From Rhynchopus sp. YZ270_cl-10 (lineage: Eukaryota > Euglenozoa > Diplonemea > Diplonemida > Diplonemidae), in assembly GCA_964035575.1 (NCBI GenBank), contig OZ037909.1, positions 1,178,001-1,242,000 on the forward strand: DNA of 64,000 nt, read 5' to 3'. Below the pieces are notes generated by a model that was not told the DNA's origin, did not search any database, and was given only the letters and a program-made list of their open reading frames with translations. Each line of letters begins with the position of its first letter. The first letter of the stretch is position 1. Shown piece by piece: positions 10,729 through 19,958 of the stretch. The translations under genes and the position numbers were made by a program.

Positions 10729-10785
10729 ATTTGAGAACGTCCGTTTTTGTACTTTCTATTCTTTTGAAATTATATGAAAAACTAA
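10729..10785 (+). repeat. Hairpin module HP-F, degenerate copy
   Basis: It keeps gaACGTCC and GTACTTTCT, but the left GGACGT arm and the GAAAGTA arm are eroded. Confidence 0.4.
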
Positions 10786-10817
10786 TTAGTGAATACTCTT
10801 GTGTGTTTGATATGTTT

Positions 10818-10858
10818 GCTAACTAATAGGGGTAATTCTTGCGCAGAATATGGCCCCA
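10818..10858 (+). repeat. Dispersed element G, copy 1
   Basis: CTAATAGGGGTAATTCTTG, then CGCAGAATATGGCCCC. The centre ATTCTTGCGCAGAAT is palindromic. It recurs at 37457 in the same orientation and at 19535 and 59347 inverted. Confidence 0.6.
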
Positions 10859-11036
10859 AATACCCTGTGTGTGTGTGTGATAGAAGAAGCAGATATGCAT
10901 GACTATCGAAAGTGCTCCAAATTACAGCCCCAAAGGCAAAAGCAAAGGACATTACCCAGGTCCGGAGATTTGCAAAAAAAGAAGTGGGGAAAAAAAAATG
11001 TGAAGATGTACCCACGGTGTTCTGGTCGTGCACGAA

Positions 11037-11072
11037 GGTACGCTGTTAAGAGGGCTTTTGTATTGCAAGTCA
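11037..11072 (+). repeat. Hairpin module HP-D, copy 2
   Basis: GGTACGCTGTTAAGAGGGC, then TTTTGTATTGCAAGTCA. The loop has drifted. Confidence 0.45.
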
Positions 11073-11455
11073 TTTTTTTTTGTTTTGTTTTTTTTTGTGT
11101 GCCGTATCCCTAAGGGTATCTATGGTACGAGCTATGAAGCTCGTCGAAGTTTACATACTTTGTTTAACATCGCCTATCTCTTTCCTCATTTCTTTTTCCT
11201 ATTCGATACGTAGGATCGTCTTAACAACCTCTCTTTTTTTTTTTTTTGTACCGAAATGTTTTCTTGTCTTTGTACACCCAAATTTTAGAGAAAAAAATTC
11301 CGACCTCAAATCCCCCTCTTTTCTATAATCCCTTCCCCCTCCACCCCCTCTCCCTCTCCAAAGCCCCCCCCCCAAACATAAAGTTACCTTCTCTTTTTCT
11401 CTCTTTTTTCTCTCTTTTTTCTCAAACTTTTTCTCAAAAAAAAAACACACACACA

Positions 11456-12106
11456 ATGATGCTTTCTGGTCTTCTTCTCATCACTGCAGTGTCTTCTATT
11501 GGTACACAGTGCGCCTTTGGGATGGGGAACCATCATTGCATGGCGGAGATGGCACGCACCTGCGAGGACGTCTACTGCAACTGTCTGGCCCGCATCGATG
11601 CGGTGCACCGTCGTGTAGAGAGCTCCCATGCAAGCGTTGTGACAAAATGCTTCGCCAAAGATGCCTCCTGCGCACACCAGGAACAATGCGCTGAGGAGAA
11701 AGCACAGTGTGCACACAACTTCTACAATGTGAAGGAGGTGGCAGGGCTTTCATGCGCCCCCTTCCATGCGTGCAGGAGACGTCAGCAGGAAAGCGAGACC
11801 CGCGCGTGTCTGGCAGCCAGCGTGCATTCAGTATGCAAGCTGGCACGCCTCTGTGTCCACGACAACAGCGGTACCACCGCGACGGAGCTGGCTGTCACAT
11901 ACATTGCGATCATTGCGCCTATCATGGTGTTCCTCTCAGCCGCATTCGTTGTGGTTCGTGTATGCTGTAGGCGCGACCCTCTGAAGGGGTCTCTCGAGGA
12001 CGCAGACAGAGTAGCGGAAGAAGCAGAAGACGAAGAAGCTGACGGTGAAGAGTTCGACGAAGAATGTGTCCAAGGCAAAAAGCCGCTTCTCGACAATGTG
12101 AACTAA
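11456..12106 (+). CDS. Cys-rich type I membrane protein
   Basis: Single exon, 216 residues. Residues 1-20 (MMLSGLLLITAVSSIGTQCA) form a signal peptide. The ectodomain to about residue 140 carries around 14 cysteines, several in spaced pairs (CEDVYCNC, CAHQEQCAEEKAQC), which suggests disulphide-linked helices. One transmembrane helix follows (about 144-168, TYIAIIAPIMVFLSAAFVVV), then CCRR and a strongly acidic cytoplasmic tail (EEAEDEEADGEEFDEE) ending KKPLLDNVN. Cytoplasmic KPLL is close to acidic-dileucine sorting signals, which would suit endosomal or vacuolar trafficking, but this is inference. The family is not recognised. The start is in the favoured cacacacaATG context. Confidence 0.75.
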   Translation: MMLSGLLLITAVSSIGTQCAFGMGNHHCMAEMARTCEDVYCNCLARIDAVHRRVESSHASVVTKCFAKDASCAHQEQCAEEKAQCAHNFYNVKEVAGLSCAPFHACRRRQQESETRACLAASVHSVCKLARLCVHDNSGTTATELAVTYIAIIAPIMVFLSAAFVVVRVCCRRDPLKGSLEDADRVAEEAEDEEADGEEFDEECVQGKKPLLDNVN

Positions 12107-12703
12107 AAGGGGGAGGGAGAGCTTCCCCTTTACAGGGGAAGAGGAGGCGGAGAGAGGGGCTGTAGGGTGAACGAAACAAAATATACTCAAAAAAAAGTGC
12201 TGATGTTGATGCAGCATAAGTGTGGCAAAATAAATTATTTCTCTTTTCTTGGCCACATTGCGCAAAGGATTGTATTGGGTGCGCAAGGATCCCTCAGTAG
12301 GGTGACAGTGCAAGAATTTTACCTCTGGTTGAGGTTAAACTGTGTGTAATATAGCCCGCGTCTCCCTCTCCCGGCCATTTATTTATTTTTCATTTTGTGT
12401 GTGTATTTTGACATTATTTTTTTGTTGGTTACGTTATCAGTTGAGAGGGGGGGAAAATTCGCAAAAAAACCGCCAAACTTAGTGGCCCGACCAAGCTGCT
12501 TAGAGTACTGTATAATGCACGCTGCCGCCACAACGCATATACTCTTTGTTGTGGTGTGATGATATGACACAATATTATTCCTTCTCCTCCTTCTCCTCCT
12601 TCTCCTCGCCCCCCACTCCTCCCCCCTCCCTCCCTCCCTCCAATGAAGGCGCCCACCCTTTGTCCATGGCTGAAATACGCCATTTATTTTCCGACAAACC
12701 AAA

Positions 12704-12733
12704 GATGTGTATGTTCGCTAGGCATATGGAATA
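12704..12733 (+). repeat. Hairpin module HP-C, divergent copy
   Basis: GATGTGTATGTTCGCTAGG, then CATATGGAATATG. The stem ATG/CAT is partly kept. Confidence 0.4.
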
Positions 12734-13091
12734 TGACACAGCCCGTAACCCCCCTAAAAGGTATACAGCTTTTTAAGGGTGCGGACTGTATTCCATTTTT
12801 CAGCTTTTCTTTGTTTTTACTTTTGGTGTGTTCTTTCTTGTTGTCAATGCAGGAGGTGTGCACAGTGGCGTTTACACTTACAACTTCTATTTTTTTTTTC
12901 TTCCTTGCATGAAGTATGATCAGAAACTCAACCGATTAGTATGCACAACTCATTTGTTGCTCACGACTTTTCATTTTTGTTTACCCCCCCGTTCACTCAA
13001 ACACGCCATAGGCTAAGTAAACTTTTTGGCTGCGATCAACGAACAAGACACAGATGTAGTATCAGTGAGTAATATAAAATGAATGGGTATT

Positions 13092-13226
13092 TGGTGCTTT
13101 CGGAAGTCGGTCAACGACCTGTCAGCGACGTGTCGCGACCTGTCGGCGACCTGTCAATATCAGGGGGTGTGTGTATAGAGTCCCTGTGTCAGCGACCTGT
13201 CAATATCGACCCCTCCCGGAGCACCA
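13092..13226 (+). repeat. Element E, longest copy
   Basis: The ends TGGTGCTTTCGG and CCCGGAGCACCA are inverted. Between them is a tandem of CGACCTGTCAG-type units (11 bp) with spacers. Other copies are at 32844 (inverted) and 43765. Confidence 0.6.
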
Positions 13227-13425
13227 GTATTTGAGTTTTAGATGTGTGTGTCTGTGCGCATGGAGTTTTCGTTCATCTTAGCTTTTTCCGAGCCCGCAGC
13301 AATTTGACCCCTTTTCTGGCATGCACTGATGCAGTACAAAAGAAAACTGTTGTTTAGTTCGAGCAATGCCACATTTGAAGGAGGTTTTATTCGTTGCGAA
13401 ATTTTATTTTTACTTTTTTTGGGGA

Positions 13426-13480
13426 TGCGTCCAATGAAAATCATTTCGTATAGAAGAGCTCAAGAATGTAGGTTTTATTA
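13426..13480 (+). repeat. Repeat K, copy 1
   Basis: GCGTCCAATGAAAATCA, then (15 bp on) CTCAAGAATGTAGGTTTTA. A matching copy lies at 52321 in the same orientation. Confidence 0.5.
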
Positions 13481-13778
13481 TTTTTTTTTCCGAACAAAAA
13501 AAGGTGTGTCAATTACTTTGTGGAACGAAGTCCCCAGGCAGACCTGCCCTTTACAGTGTAGGTGTGTCTTGAATAGTTGAGGCGAAACGAAAATATATTA
13601 GCAACGTTTCTCGCCAAACTACTTCTTTTTTTCCTCCTTTTTTTTGTGCCCATTTTGTGGGGCACTGCAAAGAATAATTCTTTGATTTTTAGATGACTAA
13701 AAACCAGGTTTGTTAGCGAATTAGGTTGAATTTGAATGGGAAATACCACACATTATTTCGTTCAAACAGTAGCTAAAC

Positions 13779-13985
13779 ACCGACCAAGCAAACGAGAGTA
13801 ATGGTGGCAGTATTGTGATGGGAGCCCATTGGAATACGCAAAATACATCAAAATACATCACAATACACTGTTGTTTTTTATTGTGATGTATTTTGCGTAT
13901 TCCAAATGGGCTTCCCATCACAATACTGCCACCATTAAACGAGAGGCTAGACTTGATGGTTTATTTATGGTCATCTTATAAACTT
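13779..13985 (+). repeat. HP-A copy interrupted by a fold-back element
   Basis: The left half (cgaccaagcAAACGAGAG) and the right half (AACGAGAGGCTAG, then TCATCTTATAAACTTC) belong to one HP-A copy. They are separated by the 139-bp element at 13799-13937, which lies exactly at the loop. Confidence 0.6.
13799..13937. mobile_element. Fold-back MITE with 8-bp target duplication
   Basis: Near-perfect palindrome with arms of about 55 bp starting TAATGGTGGCAGTATTGTG and ending in its complement CCACCATTA. It is flanked by AACGAGAG at 13791-13798 and 13938-13945. An 8-bp duplication is typical of the hAT superfamily. The arms differ by only a few bases, so the insertion looks recent. No coding capacity. 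Confidence 0.75.
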
Positions 13986-14258
13986 CTCTCTTCCCCACCA
14001 CCACCCCCCCACCCCCCACCGCTCAGCCCACACCAATACCAAAAATCCTAAAAAAAACGAAGCTGAAAAATCCATTTTCTTCACTTTCTACCCACTCCTC
14101 TCCCTCCTCTCTCCCCCTCCCCCCACCACTACCAGAACCCCTGCATTACACCCTTTCAAGGTTTGGACCCCATTACAGGCCAAAGCAATAGGGTGCGGGT
14201 ATCTGCATCGTCCTAAAGGTGGTGGTTGATACTAGAGGGGTGTGCTTCATCTTGCAAG

Positions 14259-16448
14259 ATGATACAGGAGCACGCAGAGAGTGCGGTGGCGACAGTGGGC
14301 CGCCATGTGCAGGGGCGTATTGTGGTGGCGGATGCGGAGGCATTGCGTGCAAGCGTCGCTGTTGGCGCTGTCGATCGGTGGTTCAGTGAGTGTGGTGGGC
14401 TTGGGGTGTGGGAGATGGATGGGGATGTGGAGGGCTTTGCGCGCGAGCTGCACACCGCGTTGCAGCCGCTGTGCATGACAGGGGAGATGCGGGGGGGCGC
14501 GAAGCTGACCTTTCTCATGCACGACACAGGGATGGTCGCAGTGCGCACCACACGGCAGCTCCTCGCAGCTCTGGAACGCATCTCCCACACAGCACTGCCC
14601 ACACCACACTACGTTGCCGTAGGGCCCACACCCCTCAGCGACATCCCCTCCGAGCACATCCCCCTCACCTACGTCCCCATGGTGGACGGCACCTGCTATC
14701 ACCTCAACCTCCCAGATGTCATGCCGTTTGCGGATTCCGAGGTATCGTTATTGAATGCTTTTCAATCAAAACCAAACCACCACCCCCTTACAGCCCGTCC
14801 ACGACAGCGTCCCCTTAGCCACCCCAGCATCGTACAGCGACGCTGCATCCCGCCTCGCAAGCCTCTGCTTGCACAGTCTAGGACAGGATCTCACAACTGT
14901 GTGGTGTATCGGTGATTCGAGTAAATCCTTGGGACGTCTCACAGTGCGTGCAGCAGGCGCGTTGAAGGGTAGCACCAACACCACGGCACACCGCAAGGCA
15001 GGTCTTCTCCTTGTTGACCGTACTCTTGACCTGCGTGCGCCGTTTTGCACAGAGGATGCGCTTCTCAACGCTGTGCTGGGGTCTGACCACACAGCGTCGT
15101 ACGAAGCCATCGCGGGCTTACTCACAGACATGCAGGCACTGAAGGGGATGGTCATCGAACGGCTGGCCTCGGTTGCTGCGCACGACCCGCAGGTGGAGCA
15201 GCTTCTGCAACGTGGCATAAGCTCTACAGAGCGGCTCTTTGCTTTGTACAGCCGCATCGTGTCCTCTGACAAATGCAGTCTCACCTCTGCACACAACGAA
15301 TCCGAGGCAGACCGGCATCTCACATCGTTGATTCACTGCCTCGCAGGCGCAGAAGCGGCACTGCACTTTGCACACACTTCACCACCCCCGCCTCACGACT
15401 CCATGGAGTCTTCCCTCCGCTCTGCACTACGCAACATGAAGGACGCACTGAGAGGCAACTCCACCCCATCCCAAGGCAGCAATTCTCCCGGAGAGCTAAG
15501 ACAGAAGCTCTCCGAAACGTTGGAGCAGATGTCGTCTCAGATGACACCATTGGAGGCGGCAGTGGAGTCGTTGAAGGCATTATGTGTCGCGTATTCTGTG
15601 CACGCAGTGACAGAGACCGAGACGGTGGGTGTGAGTGGCACGGAGTTGTACACACCTGAGGTGGAGGTGGAGATGTTGTTGCTGGAGTTTGAAGCAGTGT
15701 TGGCGAAGGTGTTGTTGAAGGCGGTCGAGGAAGGGGAGGATGAGGGGCGGGTGCGTGGTGCTCTAGGGCAGGCGTTGTGTGATGCAATGTACAGCGATGA
15801 TGAGCGAGGTGCTGCAGTCGAAGCAGCGTCGCGTCGTGTAATGTCGGGGGCGGCACGTCTTGCAGACATCCGGCGTGCCTCGGGTGTGCTCAGTGCTGAC
15901 CTTGCGAACCTGAAAGGGGAAGGGAAGGGGGGCTTCCTCACAACCGTGGCGTGCCATGCCACGAAAGACCCAGGGCTGCTGCTGACAGACGCAGAGAAGA
16001 TGCTTGTGGATGAGGTGCGGCCTGCAGAGCCGCAGTCGCAGGCAATGGGGTGGTTGGGGTCTCTAGGGTATGCATTTCGCACAACCAACCTTTTATTTTG
16101 ACCGCGTTTTAGCACTCTTTTATTTTTTAGTACTGCGTGGTTGGGGATCCACCCATGCACCAAGGTACACTGTCAACACTGTGTATTTGTGTTTCAAGAC
16201 AACCTTTTTTGTTCTAATCTGTTTCAACACACACCGTCTACAGCACGGCGCTCCTAGGTGATGCACCTGACGAGGACCTGCAAGCCATTGTCGTATGCGT
16301 GCTGGGAGGCATCTCCCCTGTGGAGGCTCGTGCCGTAGTGCAGGCTGTGCAGACACAGAGCGGTGGGCGTATCAAAGAAGTCGTGGTGGGGGGTACGTCA
16401 TGCCTGCATGCTAGCAACGTCTTCGACAGCCTGATGGGGACGGCGTGA
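14259..16448 (+). CDS. SCFD2: Sec1-family protein, SCFD2-like
   Basis: Three exons: 14259-14741, 14794-16067 and 16244-16448 (phases 0 and 2; donors GTATCG and GTATGC, acceptors TTACAG and TCTACAG), giving 653 residues, close to the roughly 680 of animal SCFD2. Sec1/Munc18 proteins bind SNAREs and guide membrane fusion; SCFD2 is the least-studied branch, linked to ER-Golgi traffic. Evidence: a central GLLLVDRTLDLRAPFCTEDA block, the Sec1-family VDRxxDL motif, followed by LLNAVLGSDHTASYEAIAG, and a C-terminal IVVCVLGGISPVEARAVV block, the usual end of the Sec1 fold, encoded by exon 3. The first in-frame ATG is at 14259; the frame opens earlier, but without an ATG. Intron 2 carries an HP-D module. 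Confidence 0.8.
16131..16215 (+). repeat. Hairpin module HP-D with long upstream arm, inside SCFD2-like intron 2
   Basis: Roughly 80 bp (TACTGCGTGGTTGGGG, then TCCACCCATGCACCAAGGTACACTG) matching 36233-36312 over its whole length. It lies in an intron, in the sense orientation of the gene. Confidence 0.65.
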
Positions 16449-17003
16449 GGTTTCTGTGAAAGGGGAAGGAGAAGGAGAAGACCAGAGGGGGATAAAGAGA
16501 GACTCAACGTAAAAAGCGCATCTGAATCCCCTTTGATAGTGGAGGTCATTCTGGTGATACAGAATACCCCAAAAACAGAGTCGAGTACCCCCCTACTGTA
16601 CTCCCTTTTTTTTTTTTTTTTTGTACAAACGAGAAATAAAACTCCCTCATTTTTCTGTCATTTTTCTTGTCTCATTACCCCAACCCAACCCAACCCAACC
16701 CAACCCAACCCAACCCAACCCAACCCAACCCAACCCAACCCAACCCAACCCAACCCAACCCAACCCAACCCAACCCAACCCAACCCAACCCAACCCAACC
16801 CAACCCAACCCAACCCAACCCAACCCAACCCAACCCAACCCAACCCAACCCAACCCAACCCAACCCAACCCAACCCAACCCAACCCAACCCAACCCAACC
16901 CAACCCAACCCAACCCAACCCAACCCAACCCAACCCAACCCAACCCAACCCAACCCAGCACAGAACGGGGGTGGTGGTGGTGGTGGGATACACAAACAAT
17001 ACG
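16449..17003. other. Intergenic region dominated by a pentamer array
   Basis: Apart from a T run at about 16604-16622 and the (AACCC)n array, the last 45 bp are GGT repeats and the start context caatacgATG. Confidence 0.6.
16677..16957. repeat. (AACCC)n pentanucleotide array
   Basis: About 56 essentially perfect copies over 281 bp. The unit has no stop in any + frame, so it creates long spurious frames (Pro-Thr-Gln-Pro-Asn). It ends 46 bp before the ATG of the RING gene and is probably in its promoter or leader. The G-rich strand reads TTGGG. Confidence 0.95.
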
Positions 17004-18893
17004 ATGTTTCCCACCATGACCAGGGAGACCGTGATGCAGGGGTACACGGCGATAACGTTGTTCCTCTTTGCGGTTACATGGGGGGCAGGTGTGTCGGATC
17101 TCGGTTTTCTATACTGTGTTATGGCGTACCGGGAGACGGGGGTGGCGATGTTGGTGTTGTACAACTTTCTGGTCTGGTCGCAGCTTGCATTTTGGGGCTG
17201 CCTCCTTCGGCCGAAGGAAAGCGAGCTTCGAGAACTGAGCACCCGCCTTCCTGTGACGTACTCTTTGTTCATTTATATGGGGTTCTGGTATTTGGACCCG
17301 AGGACGTATGATGAGATGGTGATGTGGTTGGTGTGGTTTGCTTTGACGCTGAATGTTGTGTTTTTGGCGAATCTGTGCAGGGTGAGAGGGGAGCTGCAGC
17401 GGCAGATGCCTTCGGTGTCGCCACGGGAACGGTCGCACCAGACGCTGCTTATTGTAGTGGCCTCTGCGGCAAGCCTGGTGCACCTCTCTGTGGCGCTGCT
17501 TCTCTTCTGGGAGGCGCCCTGGCAGGAGCTTCTCTTTGTGCTGGAAGAGCCGCTGGCATGTTTGCTCCACTCTGCACACGCTTTAGCAGAGCAGTGGTCC
17601 AGCTCCCAAGGTTACATCAGCAGTGCACGCCTCACGTTGATCCACCGTTGTACCGGTGTGCCGTTGGAGTTGCTCGTCATGGCAGCGTCCTTCAGTGTTG
17701 TGGCCAACCCGCGTACAACGTTGTTGATCCATTTTGTGTCAAGCACTGCCGGTGCGGTTGCGTCAACGAATTTGGTTATGTTGATCTGTGAGATTCTGGG
17801 CGACACATTCCGCAGTAGAAAGGCGGCGAGGGCAAGGGAGATTAGTCTTGTGGCACCGAGTGCAGCGCAGTTTCGAAGCTACGACGGACCGTGTGTCATC
17901 TGCTACGATACGATGTGCATGCATGTTGCGCCCTCTGTGCACACAGAGCTAGCCACATACGACGCAGCTGTCACCACAGCGATCATCGCAGCGGCAATCT
18001 CCACACACCCCCCCTCTTCCCCCTCTTCCCCCTCTTCTTCCTCCCCCCACACCTTGCACTCTGCCATCAACGCAGACCTGCTTCACGCCAGAGGCCCCTC
18101 CGCAGAACGTGGTGAGGTCTACAGCTGGGAGTCCCCACAACCACCGGCACCTAGCCTCTCGCCTGTACAGGCCGACGTCGGTCTGGAGGATGTGGATGCA
18201 GGGGATCTGCGTGGGGTTGAGGGGGGTGAGGAAGGGGCTGGGGCAGAGGGCCACACTGAGAGAGGGGCTTCTGTGGGTGGGGGCGCATGCGACGAAGGTG
18301 CAGATGGGTTCGATTATGAGGCCGCTCTCGATGCTGCGATGCTTGCTCACGAGGCTGTGGATGACACCAACGGTCCCCCAGAGACAACCTCTACGGGCCA
18401 CGAACACCAACACGAAGGCGAACAAACCCAAGTTGTCGCGATGTGGGGTGCAGCCATAGCAGCTGCCGGGGTGACTGCGAACATCACTGCCTACGTGCCT
18501 GTCTCGGAGGAGGAGTACGAGGAGTATGAAGAGTACGAGGAATACGAGGAGGAGGAGGAGGAGGAAGGGGAGTACCAAGACCACGTCAGCGAGGACGACG
18601 AGATGGTGATGGCGACAGTCATGGCGATGCTGGCTGAGCAGGATGCGAGGGACGCTGGGCCTGAAGAGGTGGGCGAGCAGGGGGAACGTGCCGAGGACGG
18701 AGAGGAGGATCCAGAGCCAGAAGCAGACGAAGACGGTGCATCCCAAACGGGACAGCAGATGTTCACCACGGACCCGGTTCCGGTGCATCTGATCCCCCGC
18801 ATGCTTCCCTGTGGACATATATTCCATACTAAGTGCATCCTGACGTGGCTTCGTGAGAAGGCAGAGTGCCCGCTGTGTAAGCTCAAAGTGTGA
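17004..18893 (+). CDS. Hrd1/gp78-type multi-spanning RING E3 ligase with split RING
   Basis: Single exon, 629 residues. About six or seven hydrophobic helices fill residues 10-270 (for example ITLFLFAVTWGAGVSDLGFL, LLIVVASAASLVHLSVALLL, TNLVMLICEIL), as in ER-membrane RING ligases that ubiquitinate misfolded proteins. A RING-H2 begins at C297-V-I-C300 and resumes at C603-G-H605-IF-H608-TK-C611, closing with C622-P-L-C625 four residues before the end. The 302 residues between C300 and C603 are a Ser/Pro then Asp/Glu-rich low-complexity insert (EEYEEYEEYEEYEEEEEEEG); normally fewer than 40 residues lie there. The insert stays in frame without stops, so it is probably translated, though an unspliced intron is not excluded. 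The upstream open frame through the pentamer array lacks an ATG. Confidence 0.8.
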   Translation: MFPTMTRETVMQGYTAITLFLFAVTWGAGVSDLGFLYCVMAYRETGVAMLVLYNFLVWSQLAFWGCLLRPKESELRELSTRLPVTYSLFIYMGFWYLDPRTYDEMVMWLVWFALTLNVVFLANLCRVRGELQRQMPSVSPRERSHQTLLIVVASAASLVHLSVALLLFWEAPWQELLFVLEEPLACLLHSAHALAEQWSSSQGYISSARLTLIHRCTGVPLELLVMAASFSVVANPRTTLLIHFVSSTAGAVASTNLVMLICEILGDTFRSRKAARAREISLVAPSAAQFRSYDGPCVICYDTMCMHVAPSVHTELATYDAAVTTAIIAAAISTHPPSSPSSPSSSSPHTLHSAINADLLHARGPSAERGEVYSWESPQPPAPSLSPVQADVGLEDVDAGDLRGVEGGEEGAGAEGHTERGASVGGGACDEGADGFDYEAALDAAMLAHEAVDDTNGPPETTSTGHEHQHEGEQTQVVAMWGAAIAAAGVTANITAYVPVSEEEYEEYEEYEEYEEEEEEEGEYQDHVSEDDEMVMATVMAMLAEQDARDAGPEEVGEQGERAEDGEEDPEPEADEDGASQTGQQMFTTDPVPVHLIPRMLPCGHIFHTKCILTWLREKAECPLCKLKV

Positions 18894-19173
18894 AAAGAAG
18901 TACGCAGAGTTTCGTAACGAATAGAACTAAAATCCCAGAAACAAAAAGGGGGGGTTAACATAAGCTAAATGTCTCGGTGTCTCTGTTCGTTTTTCTCATA
19001 CTAAGGGTGTTGTGTGCTCTATTTGCGTCTAGCCTGGTTGTCTTATCTCCAGTTGTTAAGGGGGGCAGGGGGGTTTTTTTCTGGTGTTTTATACGTTCTT
19101 TTATTTAAATCAGCGTTGATTGGAAACGTTGATTCAGAGACAAAAAAAAGGGCTACTTTATCATATCTTGGTT

Positions 19174-19491
19174 TCAGTACAGAGTACCGCGGGTCAGCAC
19201 CGCGATGTTGTCATACGCTTTGTCCTTCGAGTTGACGCCTTGTGCAAACATGGTGCTGTAATTCGCCACTCCCGGCTTGTTGTTGAGGTCCGCCGCTTGC
19301 ATTAGTTTGTTCTTTATATCACCACGTAGGTTTTGCACCAGCCTAAGCAGCTGCTTTTTTGTTTTCTTAGCCGTAGCCTGAGAGTTAGGCGTAGTAGGCG
19401 AAATTGAAAGGCTTGGCCCCTCACTCGGAGTCATCGGATGTAGTACTGGTTCCTTAGTTGTGTCAAACGCCACGTGAATCGGGGTTTCATA
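19174..19491 (-). CDS. Coding-like minus-strand fragment, unknown
   Basis: An open minus-strand frame without ATG at its head, ending in a stop after VLTRGTLY. It encodes about 105 residues of ordinary composition: a Pro/Ser/Thr-rich start (MTPSEGPSLSISPTTP), a basic helix (KKTKKQLLRLVQNLRGDIKN) and NKPGVANYSTMFAQGVNSKD. It could be the last exon of a minus-strand gene or a remnant. Family unknown. It is the only well-formed minus-strand frame in the first 27 kb. Confidence 0.35.
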   Translation of the reverse strand, partial: YETPIHVAFDTTKEPVLHPMTPSEGPSLSISPTTPNSQATAKKTKKQLLRLVQNLRGDIKNKLMQAADLNNKPGVANYSTMFAQGVNSKDKAYDNIAVLTRGTLY

Positions 19492-19534
19492 AGTTCATAA
19501 GCCTTTTCCCTTCTTTTTACAACCCAACACACCT

Positions 19535-19563
19535 AAGGGCTATGTTCTGCGCAAGAATTACCC
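19535..19563 (-). repeat. Dispersed element G, inverted copy
   Basis: GGGCTATGTTCTGCGCAAG, then AATTACCC. Complement of the 10818 copy with one base change in the ATATGGCCC part. Confidence 0.55.
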
Positions 19564-19958
19564 ACACAATGCATCAACAACACAAACAGCAGGGGGCTAT
19601 ACACCAAACCACATCCCCCCCCTATTACCCTCCTAATGGCTATTTGAAGTTTTTTTTTTGAAAAAACTTATCCACCCTTTTTCTTTCTCTTGCATGGCGC
19701 AGACAGCGGGAGGTGCACGGTAGCATATTGAGGTGACCACACACTCTACTCTGTCACCCCCCCTAACCTCTTTTCATTCTCTTATCTTCGCTGCAGAAGC
19801 ACAAAGCACTTTTTCCCCTCTTTTGTGTTTACAGACACAAAATACCGCAGAACCACACTGAGGGCGACCTGCTCTCTCTTCTGTGCATCTTATCCTTAGA
19901 GGTTGTCTCCCTTTGAGTGTCATCATTCTTCTGTGTTAAAGGTTCCCCCTACGCTACG

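Larger units (their letters stand above)
10670..11455. other. Intergenic region with modules HP-F, G and HP-D
   Basis: It holds an HP-F copy at 10729, a G copy at 10818 and an HP-D copy at 11037. These are followed by T-rich and C-rich tracts leading into the cacacacaATG start of the next gene. Confidence 0.5.
12107..14258. other. Intergenic region with repeats
   Basis: It holds module HP-C (12704), element E (13092-13226), repeat K (13426-13480) and a fold-back element inserted into an HP-A copy (13779-13985). A C-rich stretch with CCACC words and pyrimidine tracts precedes the SCFD2-like gene. No gene seen. Confidence 0.5.
18894..19958. other. Intergenic region
   Basis: It holds the minus-strand coding-like stretch (19174-19491), an inverted G element at 19535, and a pyrimidine-rich leader before 19959. 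Confidence 0.45.

Noticed and set aside
16677-16957. Telomere
   Set aside because: The TTGGG array is flanked on both sides by unique sequence and genes, so it is internal.
16533-17003. Long frame of Pro-Thr-Gln-Pro-Asn repeats continuous with the RING gene
   Set aside because: The AACCC unit has no stop in any + frame, there is no ATG before the array in this frame, and the ATG at 17004 has the usual ACGATG context.
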